DNA of 57,174 nucleotides from CAZEAN01 sp964510225 (lineage in GTDB: Bacteria > Planctomycetota > Planctomycetia > Isosphaerales > Isosphaeraceae): positions 1-57,174 of the forward strand of contig CAZEAN010000026.1 in NCBI GenBank assembly GCA_964510225.1, read 5' to 3'. Each line of letters opens with the position of its first letter. Within the stretch, counting starts at the first letter, position 1. This document shows positions 7,889 through 17,020 of this stretch, piece after piece. A program made the position numbers and the translations under genes. Under the pieces are notes generated by a model. The model was given only the letters and a program-made list of their open reading frames with translations, was not told where the DNA came from and ran no database searches.

Positions 7889-9694
7889 TTAATTGCCCTC
7901 GGAGATATTGAGCCGTCGGCCGTGGCGTGCGAGGTCTTCGATGGCTTTTCCTTCAAGGTGGTAGAGGTCGCGGAACCGATCGAGGAAGGATCGGGGACGC
8001 TCCACCAAGCAGAAGGATGGGCGGGTGGGATTCCGCCAGGTTAAGACCACGCTCCAGAAGACCCGTTTGCCCATCCCAGGGACAGATCGGCCATAAGGGG
8101 CGAAGCTAAAGAAGCGGGAGAAAAACGCGGGGCGATGCGGCGTGAGGCGGGTCCGGAGTCGGTCGATCTCGTCGTAGGTTCCTTTCACTGACTGTTGCGC
8201 CGCAGATTGGAGCACAAAAGTCCGGGACTGGGGGCTGATCACCAGCTTTCTAATCCGACGCCGTTTTTGGACTGCATCCGTGATCAGGAATCCCAAGAGA
8301 GTCAGGAAAAGGACCACCATTGTCGAGCCGATGATGATCCGTGTCTGATCGATCGGTTGATCAATGATGATCCGTCGGAGTCTTGAGGCCAGGCCATGAC
8401 CCTCAGGCCGCGCAAGCCAGAGCAAGGCGGCCGAGGCTCCCACAATCGCTGGAATCCCGAACGCTAGACAAAACAAACGTCGGACCGAGTCCGCAGCAAG
8501 CCGTTGATCAGCGCGGTCTGCATAGATGAAGGATCGAGACCGACCAACCTGGGATTCTCGAAAATCAGCAGGTCGGAGTCTTGGTTCAGGTCTGGTTCGT
8601 TGCTTCCGATTTCTTTTCTTGGAGCCGTTGCTTGATTGTTCAAGGTATGCTTCAAGAGCGTCGGCGAGTTCATCCATCGACTCGTAGCGTCGGGTCACCG
8701 ACTTTGCCATCGCCTTCAGGCAGATCGCCTCAAGGACGGGATCGAGATCCTCCGCGAGTTCTGAGGGTGGCGTCGGTTCTTCGTTTTGAATCCGGACCAG
8801 GACGCTTGCTACGTTTCCCCGATGCGGTCGGATTCCGGTGATCATCTCATAAAAGACAACGCCGAGAGCGTAAATGTCGGTCGCCTGGGTGACGAGTTCC
8901 GTCTCGGCCTCGATCTGCTCGGGGGCCATGTAGTACGGCGTCCCGATCATTGCACCTGGTCGGGTGATGACTGAATCGCCCTGGGAGTCAACTCTCGCCA
9001 AGCCAAAATCCATCACAACTGGCCCGATTCCGGGGCTCATCATGATGTTCGCCGGTTTAAGGTCGCGATGGATTACCCCAGCCTCGTGGGCACTCTGAAT
9101 CGCTCTCGCGAGGATCAAGACCGACCGCGCCGCCTCCCAAGGATCGAGCGGACCGTGCTCTAATCGGCTCGACAACGGGACCCCTTTGATCAAGGGCATC
9201 GTGAAGTAATGGATGCCGTCGGCGATTCCGCAGTCAAGAACGGGACAGAGGTTTCTGTGGTTGAACCCAGCGGCAATCCTCGCCTCGCGGACAAACCGCT
9301 TGAGATTCTCTTTCTGCGCAACCACCTCCGGATGCGGGATCTTGATGGCGACCGACCGATCAAGTATCTGATCCGTCGCTCGGAAGACGACACCCATGCC
9401 GCCACGTCCGAGCTTCTCTTCAATCAGATAGCGACCCGCGAATAGTGTCCCCGACGGCAGGTCAAATGATCCCGAGTAAGGAACGGTCTGCGAGAGTCGC
9501 TCGTTGATGAGATCAGGATGCTGATTCGGATCAAGAGCCACTGTCGAGATCCCAGAACCGCCTGAGCTATTACTTTCATCATGAATTAAGGCCGCACGAC
9601 AGCGCTGACAGTAAACTATGTCATCGGGATTCTTTAGCTCAATCTGGTAGCGCGATTGACATTCAGGTTTCGAACAGATCATCGGACGTAGCAT
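7889..9694 (-). CDS. Membrane-bound Ser/Thr protein kinase with N-terminal zinc ribbon
   Basis: Numbering is from GTG 9703. A small zinc ribbon comes first (C10, C15, C32, C35). The kinase domain runs from about 90 to 355, with LGRGGMGVVFRAT, VAIKI (K121), IHRDLKPANI (D214), DFGLA (D232), GTPYYMAPEQ and an intact C-lobe. A basic linker about 355-395 leads to two membrane helices (LFCLAFGIPAIVGASAALL and IIIGSTMVVLFLTLLGFLI), and the protein ends in a cytoplasmic basic tail. There are no extracellular sensor repeats, unlike many PknB relatives, so the signal may enter through the zinc ribbon or the helices. I prefer ATG 9694 (601 residues) because GAGG at 9706-9709 is too close to GTG 9703 but well spaced for 9694. 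Planctomycetes have many such kinases. Convergent with the M28 gene. Confidence 0.9.
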   Translation of the reverse strand: MLRPMICSKPECQSRYQIELKNPDDIVYCQRCRAALIHDESNSSGGSGISTVALDPNQHPDLINERLSQTVPYSGSFDLPSGTLFAGRYLIEEKLGRGGMGVVFRATDQILDRSVAIKIPHPEVVAQKENLKRFVREARIAAGFNHRNLCPVLDCGIADGIHYFTMPLIKGVPLSSRLEHGPLDPWEAARSVLILARAIQSAHEAGVIHRDLKPANIMMSPGIGPVVMDFGLARVDSQGDSVITRPGAMIGTPYYMAPEQIEAETELVTQATDIYALGVVFYEMITGIRPHRGNVASVLVRIQNEEPTPPSELAEDLDPVLEAICLKAMAKSVTRRYESMDELADALEAYLEQSSNGSKKRNRKQRTRPEPRLRPADFRESQVGRSRSFIYADRADQRLAADSVRRLFCLAFGIPAIVGASAALLWLARPEGHGLASRLRRIIIDQPIDQTRIIIGSTMVVLFLTLLGFLITDAVQKRRRIRKLVISPQSRTFVLQSAAQQSVKGTYDEIDRLRTRLTPHRPAFFSRFFSFAPYGRSVPGMGKRVFWSVVLTWRNPTRPSFCLVERPRSFLDRFRDLYHLEGKAIEDLARHGRRLNISEGN

Positions 9695-9703
9695 TTGGGG
9701 CAC

Positions 9704-9976
9704 ACCTCAGGATCCACCACTTTCGACGAGGTCGAGATTGCAACTAGGCGAGCTACGCTCGTCCAATTAAAGAACATTATTCTTATCATAAGATGAACGG
9801 GTTAACCGAGAAATCGTTTCCTGCTGAATCTGGATCATTGGGTCATTTTCGCATCGGCCTTCATCGAGCGAGGTGACCTCGGCTTGATCTGGTCGTGTTT
9901 ACTCTCGTAGACTTCGAAGCGATCTCGGCGGAGTCGATTCAATATCATTGCGACCCTGGTCGGAGGAGCCTTGAGG
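9704..9976. other. Intergenic region between divergent kinase and zwf
   Basis: About 273 bases. An odd palindrome with 6-bp arms (TCTTAT/ATAAGA) sits at 9781-9793 in an AT-rich patch, and a short hyphenated dyad CGAGC/GCTCG lies near 9749. TATGAT on the reverse strand inside the palindrome could be a -10 for the kinase, but no good -35 is seen. GGAGG at 9962-9968 serves zwf. No gene is visible. Confidence 0.35.
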
Positions 9977-11539
9977 ATGTCCGGATCGCCGATTCAGGAG
10001 AGCCGAGCCAATCCACTCCGGGAACAATTGCCGGGAGGCTCACCTCCGGAACCATGCGCTGTGGTCCTCTTTGGAGCGACCGGCGACCTAACCCATCGGA
10101 AGCTTGTCCCTGCCCTCTACGCTCTGGCACTCCGCGGCGAACTTCCGAGCGATTATGCCGTGGTCGGTTTTGGCCGTCGGCCTTGGAGCGACGACCAGTA
10201 TCGGGAGAGCCTCCGCGAGACACTCGCAAAGAGAAATGACGGGGATGATTTTGAAGCCTCCTGGAGCCGGTTTGCTCCTCAGATCGCGTTCGTCGAAGGG
10301 AATCTTGACGATCCGGCCTCGTACGATCGACTCCGGTCGCGGCTCGAAGAGATCGACCGTGAACACGGGACCCAAGGTAACCGGCTTTATTACCTCGCGG
10401 TCGGCCCCGAATTCTTCGAGACCATCGTCGCTGAACTCGGCCGTGCGGGTTTGATTTACCCGGCCCATCGTCGCCAAGGTCCTTGGAGTCGAGTCGTCGT
10501 CGAAAAGCCATTTGGTCACGATCTTAAGACGGCCCAGAAGCTTAACGTCGCCCTCTCCGAGGTTCTCGACGAACGTCAGATCTATCGGATCGACCACTAC
10601 CTCGGCAAAGAGACCGTTCAGAATATTCTTGCGTTGCGATTTGGCAACGCGATTTTCGAGCCGATTTGGAACAGTCGATTCATTGCTTCGGTCCAGATCA
10701 CAGTTGCAGAGCTTGAGGGGATGGCGGGGAATCGAGGCGCATTTTATGACGGCGCCGGTGCGATCCGGGACATGGTCCAAAACCACATGATGCAGCTTCT
10801 TTGCCTGGTAGCAATGGAGCCTCCCGTCGACCTCTCTGCCGACGCGGTCCGGACCGAAAAGGTGAAAATTCTCAAAGCGCTGCCCCGGTGGTCGCCTGAC
10901 GAGGTCGATCGAGAAGTGATCCGAGCCCAGTATGTCGCCGGCTCGCATCTCGGCGCGGATGTTCCCGGATTCCTCGAAGAAAAAGGGGTTGCTCCCGATT
11001 CTCGGACTGATACGTATGTTGCGATGCGGGTCACCTTGAACAATTGGCGCTGGGGGGGCGTTCCTTTCTTTCTCCGGACCGGGAAACGACTCCCGAAGCG
11101 GAGCACAGAGATTGCCGTCCAGTTCCGGAACCCGCCGACTTCCCTCTTTGACGCCGATACCGAAGGTGGCTCGGAAGCGAACCAACTGATCCTCCACATC
11201 CAGCCGAAGGAAGGAACGAGTCTCGCGTTCCGGTCCAAAATCCCTGGCTCGAGACGCCGACTCCGCCCCGTCCAGATGGATTTTCGGTATGGGACCGCCT
11301 TTGCCCAGCCAGTTCCCGAAGCGTATCAGCGGCTCTTGTTGGATGTCATCCTTGGGGACCCCACGCTCTTCACGAGGACTGACGAGGTCGAGAGCGCCTG
11401 GCAGTTTATAACACCGATCTTGGATGCCTGGAACCGCCCCGAAGCTCCGGCACCGCTTCGCTATGAGGCCGGGACCTGGGGACCTGCCGAAGCCGATCGG
11501 ATCACCGAACGCGACGGTGCGCGATGGCGACGGCTCTAA
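9977..11539 (+). CDS. zwf: Glucose-6-phosphate 1-dehydrogenase
   Basis: This enzyme oxidises glucose 6-phosphate to 6-phosphogluconolactone with NADP (or NAD), the first step of the oxidative pentose phosphate and Entner-Doudoroff routes. The 520-residue length is typical. Visible are the nucleotide-binding GATGDLTHRKL (from residue 33), VVEKPFGHD, the active-site RIDHYLGKE (from residue 204), and the C-terminal NWRWGGVPFFLRTGKRL. I choose ATG 9977 over TTG 9971 because GGAGG at 9962-9968 is 8-9 nt from the ATG and only about 2-3 nt from the TTG. opcA follows after 24 bp, so the two are one transcription unit. Confidence 0.95.
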   Translation: MSGSPIQESRANPLREQLPGGSPPEPCAVVLFGATGDLTHRKLVPALYALALRGELPSDYAVVGFGRRPWSDDQYRESLRETLAKRNDGDDFEASWSRFAPQIAFVEGNLDDPASYDRLRSRLEEIDREHGTQGNRLYYLAVGPEFFETIVAELGRAGLIYPAHRRQGPWSRVVVEKPFGHDLKTAQKLNVALSEVLDERQIYRIDHYLGKETVQNILALRFGNAIFEPIWNSRFIASVQITVAELEGMAGNRGAFYDGAGAIRDMVQNHMMQLLCLVAMEPPVDLSADAVRTEKVKILKALPRWSPDEVDREVIRAQYVAGSHLGADVPGFLEEKGVAPDSRTDTYVAMRVTLNNWRWGGVPFFLRTGKRLPKRSTEIAVQFRNPPTSLFDADTEGGSEANQLILHIQPKEGTSLAFRSKIPGSRRRLRPVQMDFRYGTAFAQPVPEAYQRLLLDVILGDPTLFTRTDEVESAWQFITPILDAWNRPEAPAPLRYEAGTWGPAEADRITERDGARWRRL

Positions 11540-11563
11540 CCAAGACGTAGGAGCTGCCCTCCA

Positions 11564-12703
11564 ATGACGGCTGCATCAGATGATTTCCTGGAAGGACGCG
11601 GAATCCCGGTTCCGCTTACCGACGTCGAAACCGCTCTGGAAAAGCTCTGGGGACCTGCTGCTGAGAAAGCCGGCGGGCCAGAGTTAGATCATCCGTCGGT
11701 GACTCGGATCGCCCTCGCGAACATTGTACTGGTCGATCTCGGTCCGATCACGACCCGACTCGATGCGACCATCGAAGCGATTGCAGCCCATTATCCCTCA
11801 CGGATCTTGGTTCTCCGCATTGCAAAACGTCGTGATCGCCGGGTTCAGGCTCATGTCGCGGCGCAATGCCACCTACCGACGCCCGGTCGCCCTCAAGTCT
11901 GCTCTGAACAGATCATTCTCCACGCGGCAGCCGATGCGCTCGACATGCTTCCAGGTGCAGTCCGATCGTTGCTGGCAGCGGATCTGAAGACAGTCCTCTG
12001 GTGGTCGGACGATCTCGGGAATGCGCCCGAGTTGCTCGGGCAACTTGCAGAGGGTGTGGATCGGATCATCCTCGATCGTCCTGATCCGTGCGACGATCCC
12101 GCCGCCTTGATTGAGGCGATCGACCTCGATGGGTTCCCGATCAGCCACGATATTGCCTGGTTTGGACTTACGCCCTGGCGGAGTCTAATCGCCCGACTCT
12201 TCGATCCCCCAGCCATCGGTTCGTTCACGGCAATCGATCGGATAACGATTACTGCTGATGCTGAATCTGCAGCCCAACCTCCGCGAGCGGCGATCTGGCT
12301 GTCGGCCTGGTTCGCGGGGCAGCTTGGATGGACTCCCGATCAACTGAATTCAGGGCCTGGGTTCATTGATGCGCAGTTTAACGGACCTCAGGGGCCGATC
12401 CAGGTTCGATTGGAATCGAACGAGGCGAAGGTTGGACCGTTCGCCCGGATCAAGAGCCTCTCAATCGGTTTCCGAACGGACTCAGCAGGGAGCATGACGC
12501 GATCGGTCCTCCTGCAACGCTCTGGCGAGCAACACTGTGAAGTCCATGTCGGAAATGACGAGGCCCACTCTCTGCCCCGACTTGTCCTTGCTCCAGAGTA
12601 TGATGCTGCCAGTCGACTCGCCGCCGCACTCGATACGGATCGACATGACCGCCCCTACATCCGTGCCGTCCCGATCGCCCGTTGGCTCCTCCGATTGAGC
12701 TAG
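11564..12703 (+). CDS. opcA: OpcA family glucose-6-phosphate dehydrogenase assembly protein
   Basis: OpcA binds and activates G6PDH in cyanobacteria and is conserved in actinobacteria beside zwf. This 379-residue protein lies 24 bp after zwf and shows the family pattern: an N-terminal domain with SVTRIALANIVLVD, then YPSRILVLRI (the HPSR-type motif), VCSEQIILHA, and LLAADLKTVLWWSDDL (the DLPvlLWW-type motif). The C-terminal half matches the OpcA C-terminal domain in layout, ending RPYIRAVPIARWLL. The role as a redox-responsive chaperone/allosteric partner of the upstream enzyme is inferred from family and operon. The start ATG has GGAG about 9 nt upstream. Confidence 0.85.
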   Translation: MTAASDDFLEGRGIPVPLTDVETALEKLWGPAAEKAGGPELDHPSVTRIALANIVLVDLGPITTRLDATIEAIAAHYPSRILVLRIAKRRDRRVQAHVAAQCHLPTPGRPQVCSEQIILHAAADALDMLPGAVRSLLAADLKTVLWWSDDLGNAPELLGQLAEGVDRIILDRPDPCDDPAALIEAIDLDGFPISHDIAWFGLTPWRSLIARLFDPPAIGSFTAIDRITITADAESAAQPPRAAIWLSAWFAGQLGWTPDQLNSGPGFIDAQFNGPQGPIQVRLESNEAKVGPFARIKSLSIGFRTDSAGSMTRSVLLQRSGEQHCEVHVGNDEAHSLPRLVLAPEYDAASRLAAALDTDRHDRPYIRAVPIARWLLRLS

Positions 12704-12774
12704 CTCTTACGGGAATCACGGCAAGAGCGACTGGCATGAACTGCTTCAATGTGTTGTCGGTTGAGCAATAATCG

Positions 12775-13692
12775 ATGCTCAGAAAGAGCCCCTGTATGAG
12801 CCGCAGAAAGCCACCAAAGCGGTCCCGGAGAAGGCCTCTGGTGCCACCCTCGACGCAGCAACCATCGCCCGCTCTTTCCAGTTCGAGTCCGCCGAAGCAC
12901 CAAGAGGAGGTGTCGGCCCGGGTGGCCCTGAAGGTCGGGGGGAGCCCGATTGAGGTTGAGTTCTCTGTACCCACCGCTTCGGTGCATCCTGAGGATGTGT
13001 TACCTGCCTTTCGAGCGGTCACCAATGCCATCGTGGCGGAGTCAGAACGCAAGGTCGAGGAGGAGGGGCGCTCTATCTCGTGTCGCAAGGGCTGCGGCGC
13101 TTGCTGTCGCCAGCTCGTACCGATCACCGAGGTCGAGGCGAGGGCCATCAGCGATCTGGTCAATCGTCTCCCTGAGCCCAGGAAGACGATTGTGCAACAA
13201 CGGTTCGAAGAGGCCCGAGAACGGTTAAAGAAAGCCGGGTTGTTGGAACTGCTACTGCACCCCGAACTTACCACGGTCGAGCAACGCCGCGCTCTCGGGC
13301 TCGACTATTTTCGACTGGGCATAGCCTGCCCGTTCCTTGAGGAGGAATCCTGCTCGATCCATCCTGAACGCCCCCTGGCTTGCCGGGAATACCTGGTGAC
13401 CTCACCCGTTGCACACTGCGAAGACCCGTCGGCAGATCGGATTCAACGGGTTGAGCTTCCTGTCGCTCTCTCCGACCACGTGAGCCAGATTGGAGCTGGC
13501 CCCAAGGGACCGACCTCAACGTGGGTCGCCCTGGTGGTCGCTCGAGAATGGGCTGGAACGCTTCCAGAACCTGCCCCCCCGCGCCCTGGGCCGGAATGGG
13601 TCCAGGACCTCTTCCGATCTCTGGCATCAGGTGGTTCCAATATCCCCTCCTGCCCTCCTCCCGCTCGTCCAGATGAAACCGAAAGCTGTTAA
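12775..13692 (+). CDS. YkgJ-family cysteine-cluster protein
   Basis: The 305-residue protein has a basic, Pro/Ser-rich N-terminus (1-45), then a region of unknown fold, then the YkgJ-type cysteine cluster: CRKGCGACC (C103, C107, C110, C111), followed by IACPFLEEESCSIHPERPLACREY (three further Cys) and a late Cys in AHCEDP. Members are thought to bind zinc or an Fe-S cluster; their reaction is unknown. The start may be ATG 12775 or ATG 12796; neither has a strong ribosome-binding site. It lies 71 bp after opcA; a short hairpin with arms GCTCTT/AAGAGC (12703-12728) lies between them. Confidence 0.75.
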   Translation: MLRKSPCMSRRKPPKRSRRRPLVPPSTQQPSPALSSSSPPKHQEEVSARVALKVGGSPIEVEFSVPTASVHPEDVLPAFRAVTNAIVAESERKVEEEGRSISCRKGCGACCRQLVPITEVEARAISDLVNRLPEPRKTIVQQRFEEARERLKKAGLLELLLHPELTTVEQRRALGLDYFRLGIACPFLEEESCSIHPERPLACREYLVTSPVAHCEDPSADRIQRVELPVALSDHVSQIGAGPKGPTSTWVALVVAREWAGTLPEPAPPRPGPEWVQDLFRSLASGGSNIPSCPPPARPDETESC

Positions 13693-13888
13693 CTTCGGGT
13701 TTCAGCGAGCAGCCTCCTCTTCGAGAGCCTGATATTGATCTTCTATGTGGTTGTGTGTGACGTTTATGGCGAGCTTCGCTTGCAGTCAGCTAGTCTCCAA
13801 AAGTATCGCAGGCATTCCCTAACCCCGACCAACCTCTCCGAATGGGTTTCGAAAGCCACCAGACCTGCATCGATGACAAGGACGCGCG

Positions 13889-14437
13889 TCAAAGGTCCGT
13901 CGGTGGAACGAACTGGCGGAGGACGTCGGAGAAGCCGTCGACGAGCGTGAATGGCTCGGGGATCATCTCTTGATCAATCGCATTGAAGGCGATTGCCATC
14001 GCTTCCTGACCGAGATTTGCTCGGATGATGGCAATAGGGACGACCCGGCTCCGTCGATGCTCTGGGAAGGCTTGTTGGAGCTTGGCTTCATCCTCGGGGG
14101 TGATCGGCTCTGGCGTCAAGACAACGGTCGTTAAAGTAATCGCAAAGCCAGGACCACCTCGAGGCCAGGGTGGAAAGCGGCTGTGAACCGCGCGGGCGGT
14201 CCGGTTCAGCAGTTCGCGGTATCCAGCCAACGTAAAAGTGATATCAAGCGGGTTACGGACAACCGCGACGACACTTAAAGCACGACCAAGCACGGGGAAC
14301 CAGTGGAGCCGGATCGGTCGACGATCGTAGCGGAGGACATCAAGAATGGGATCTCGAAACGACTCTCCTTCATCCGGAGTTGCACCAATCGGTTCCAGGA
14401 GTGTGCCGATTCGATCAAGAAACTCAGGCTCGATCAT
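13889..14437 (-). CDS. Hypothetical protein
   Basis: I do not recognise the family. The 182-residue product has no signal peptide or membrane helix and no cysteine. It begins MIEPEFLDRIGTLLEPIG, contains PIRLHWFPVLGRALSVVAVVRNPLDI and a Pro-rich central part, and ends in an acidic tail. The pattern of alternating hydrophobic strands suggests a soluble alpha/beta domain. Codon use looks like its neighbours and competing frames are poor, so I believe it is a real gene. It stands alone between the convergent YkgJ gene and the divergent DUF6807-like gene. Confidence 0.6.
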   Translation of the reverse strand: MIEPEFLDRIGTLLEPIGATPDEGESFRDPILDVLRYDRRPIRLHWFPVLGRALSVVAVVRNPLDITFTLAGYRELLNRTARAVHSRFPPWPRGGPGFAITLTTVVLTPEPITPEDEAKLQQAFPEHRRSRVVPIAIIRANLGQEAMAIAFNAIDQEMIPEPFTLVDGFSDVLRQFVPPTDL

Positions 14438-14613
14438 CGATCCGAACGTTTTCCTCTCAATTATGGGCTGAAGGTCGGCCCCCTCTGGCTTGAGTGGGTC
14501 CGGAGGTCGTAGGATATCCGGCCGACACTCCTTCGACTACGTCATCGTGCTCAACATCAACAAAGATCGGTACGATTAATGCCCGTACCGATGATATCCA
14601 AGGAGATGATTCG

Positions 14614-15861
14614 ATGAGTCTTCGGATGACATTCCTACGCAGAACACTCGTAATGCTTGGAGTTTTGGGCGTCAGTGGCAACGTCCAGGGCGCCGATCTC
14701 GCGAAGGTCACCATTCAAGCCAATGGCAATCGCTTCGAAAACTCCCCGATCGTCGCGAAGTTGGCGACCAACGAATTTGCGGACGGATCGTACCAACTGA
14801 TCAGTGACGACGCCGGGAAGGCGGCGATCGAAGCCCAGATCTACAGTGACGCAGGGGCATCTTACCTGGCGTTGATCATCGACGAGCTTGAGGCAGGTGC
14901 GTCCCAGTCGTATCGGCTTGTTTCGGCAGAGGAAACGCAAGGGGACGGTATCCAGATCAAACCGAACGGTTCGGATGTCTTGATTCTCCGCGATGGCGAG
15001 ATGGTCGGAGTCTACCGGTCGGGTGATGGACCGAAGCCTTATCTGCACCCGTTGGTGGGGCCGACGGGTCTCCCGATCACACGAGCGTATCCGATGGAAG
15101 AGATCGAAGGTGAAGACCGCGATCACCCTCATCAACGCTCGTTTTGGTTCACGCATGGCGATGTGAATGGTGTTGATTTCTGGGCGTCCGACCCCTTAAA
15201 CAGGCCACGGCCCAACTTCGGGATCATTAAGGAAGCATCGCGACCGACCTTGGTGAGCGGTCCGGTTACGGGCCTCTTTCGGACCACAAACCTCTGGACA
15301 GAGTCCTCCGGGGATAATCTCTGCGAAGACGAACGCCTCTGGCAGACATTCGATCTCGATGGTGACCGCACCCTGATCGATGTTGAGGTCATTCTCAAAG
15401 CGACGAACGGTCCAGTGACCTTCGGCGACACCAAGGAAGGAAGCTTTGGACTCCGGCTTGCCTCGTCGATGAACGTGAAGCGCAAAACTGGGGGCAAAAT
15501 CACCAACGCCGAAGGGATCCATGACTATGAAGCTTGGGGGAAGGCTTCCGCCTGGGTTGACTACGTGGGACCTGTGGATTCGGAGATGGTTGGCGTTGCG
15601 ATTATGAACCACCCCGAGAGCTTCCGCTATCCGACCACCTGGCATGTCCGCGACTATGGACTCTTTGCGGCGAACCCATTCGGCTACAGCGACTTTAAGT
15701 ACGCTGAATCAGGTGCTTACACCATCGAGGCCGGTGAATCCATCAAGCTTCGTTACCGTGTAGTCCTCCACCGAGGCAACACCGAGGAAGCCAAGATCGC
15801 CGAAGCTTTCGAAAACTACAGCAATCCGCCCACGATTAAGGTGGTACCCGTCAGCGAGTAA
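14614..15861 (+). CDS. Secreted DUF6807/PmoA-like protein
   Basis: The 415-residue protein has a signal peptide (about 1-27, FLRRTLVMLGVLGVSGNVQGA then DLAKV). The mature part matches the DUF6807 family that databases name PmoA, common in planctomycetes near carbohydrate catabolism genes. Recognisable parts are VYRSGDGPKPYLHPLVGP, DHPHQRSFWFTHGDVNGVDFW, and MNHPESFRYPTTWHVRDYGLFAANPFG near the C-terminus. The several conserved His residues suggest a metal or sugar site, but no reaction is established and the methane oxygenase label is misleading. The start ATG 14614 has AAGGAGATG about 8 nt before it; a longer frame reaching back to 14494 lacks such a site. Confidence 0.8.
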   Translation: MSLRMTFLRRTLVMLGVLGVSGNVQGADLAKVTIQANGNRFENSPIVAKLATNEFADGSYQLISDDAGKAAIEAQIYSDAGASYLALIIDELEAGASQSYRLVSAEETQGDGIQIKPNGSDVLILRDGEMVGVYRSGDGPKPYLHPLVGPTGLPITRAYPMEEIEGEDRDHPHQRSFWFTHGDVNGVDFWASDPLNRPRPNFGIIKEASRPTLVSGPVTGLFRTTNLWTESSGDNLCEDERLWQTFDLDGDRTLIDVEVILKATNGPVTFGDTKEGSFGLRLASSMNVKRKTGGKITNAEGIHDYEAWGKASAWVDYVGPVDSEMVGVAIMNHPESFRYPTTWHVRDYGLFAANPFGYSDFKYAESGAYTIEAGESIKLRYRVVLHRGNTEEAKIAEAFENYSNPPTIKVVPVSE

Positions 15862-15938
15862 GGCCGTACTACTTTTAAGCCCGACTTGCAGTCGCCTGGG
15901 TCAGATTTGTGGCTCAGGTGACTCCGGGTCGCTTGCTT

Positions 15939-16307
15939 TTAGTCATACCAGTCACCGTAGACAAGAGACTCGACCTTCCCATGTTGCATGAAGACGTCGC
16001 GTCTCTTGTAATTGTTAGCCCATGGTCCTTCCTCGCTGTACATCCAGACGACAACACCATCACCCCACCCTGGGTATTCATATTTATCGAGAGGTGGACC
16101 TAACAGCGTCATCACCTCAGCGGCGATTGTCCCCTCCTGGATCTGGAAGTAGCGTTCCTCGGAATACTCCTTGGAATAGACCGTGCTCAGGAAGAACATC
16201 GCACGGACAACCTGGTATATGAGGTAGCAGGGCGGCATCCCCAAGGCGATTAATGCAACCAAGACCATCAGTTTCTTGACGGATAGTTGTATCCTTGGAG
16301 ATTTCAT
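15939..16307 (-). CDS. Small membrane-anchored protein with BamE/SmpA-like segment
   Basis: The 122-residue protein begins KSPRIQLSVKKLMVLVALIA, a basic stretch leading into one membrane helix typical of short planctomycete membrane proteins. After the helix, FQIQEGTIAAEVMTLLGPP resembles the start of the SmpA/OmlA (BamE-like) fold, followed by aromatic strands and a C-terminal VYGDWYD. Function unknown. The frame extends upstream to a GTG at 16373, almost touching the end of fau (16375), so it is probably cotranscribed with fau. I prefer ATG 16307 because the N-terminus then has the standard membrane-anchor form. Confidence 0.6.
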   Translation of the reverse strand: MKSPRIQLSVKKLMVLVALIALGMPPCYLIYQVVRAMFFLSTVYSKEYSEERYFQIQEGTIAAEVMTLLGPPLDKYEYPGWGDGVVVWMYSEEGPWANNYKRRDVFMQHGKVESLVYGDWYD

Positions 16308-16374
16308 CGTTCGTGGCTCGGTAACAGTATTGGGTGCCACCCAAGTTCGCTTCGTCATCAGCAAGCAAAACACG

Positions 16375-16983
16375 CTACAGAACAGTCCTCGGTTTGGTCC
16401 AGATCCGATCGGGCAACACTACACTGTCGAGTTGCTGATCGTGGGGCTCGGCAGGGATCTGGGGGACCCATTGCGGCCTCATCGCCAAGGCCCATCGAGG
16501 GACTTCTGGACGAAGTTGAGGAAGGAGTCGGTCATAGTAACCCCCTCCACGTCCGAGCCGGTTCCCTTGGTCATCAAATGCTAGTCCAGGGACAATAGCG
16601 CGGTCGATTGCCTGGGGATCCAGTTCCGGGAGTGATGCTGAGGGTTCGGGGATCTTAAAGGTCCCTGGAACAAGGTCCTGGTCTAGATCCTGAACAAGGT
16701 GGAGCCGGAGGACGTTGGCTTTACGATCAACCCTCGGACAAACAACTGTTATACCACGTTCGAGAAGGCAGCCGACGAGTTCTCGGGTGGGTAATTCACC
16801 CGGCAATGCACCAATGTAGACCAGAACGATCTCTGCAGAATTCACCGACAAGACACTTCGACATCGATCCAAAACCGCAACAGTTTCGGTCTGTCTTGTT
16901 TGAGGATCAAGTGACCTGAGTCGACCGAGGATTTCACGGCGCAACACCTTCTTGGCTGCTCGAAGTGCGTTACATTCCTCCAT
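16375..16983 (-). CDS. fau: 5-formyltetrahydrofolate cyclo-ligase
   Basis: The enzyme converts 5-formyl-THF to 5,10-methenyl-THF with ATP, returning a storage folate to one-carbon metabolism. The 202-residue protein has the family layout: a basic N-terminus with RAAKKVLRREILGRL, a central IVLVYIGALPGELPT, and the nucleotide/substrate loop LGRGGGYYDRLL (144-151 region) followed by a C-terminal strand ending in QLDSVVLP. The start ATG 16983 is the first in frame after the structured region upstream. In proteobacteria this gene (ygfA) follows the 6S RNA gene, which makes the structured upstream segment notable. Confidence 0.9.
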   Translation of the reverse strand: MEECNALRAAKKVLRREILGRLRSLDPQTRQTETVAVLDRCRSVLSVNSAEIVLVYIGALPGELPTRELVGCLLERGITVVCPRVDRKANVLRLHLVQDLDQDLVPGTFKIPEPSASLPELDPQAIDRAIVPGLAFDDQGNRLGRGGGYYDRLLPQLRPEVPRWALAMRPQWVPQIPAEPHDQQLDSVVLPDRIWTKPRTVL

Positions 16984-17020
16984 CGATCGAACTCAGCAAG
17001 AGGGAAGGAACCTCCACCGC

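Noticed and set aside
13735..13950. 71-codon plus-strand frame after the YkgJ gene
   Set aside because: Overlaps the reverse-strand hypothetical gene, has no Shine-Dalgarno sequence and looks random.
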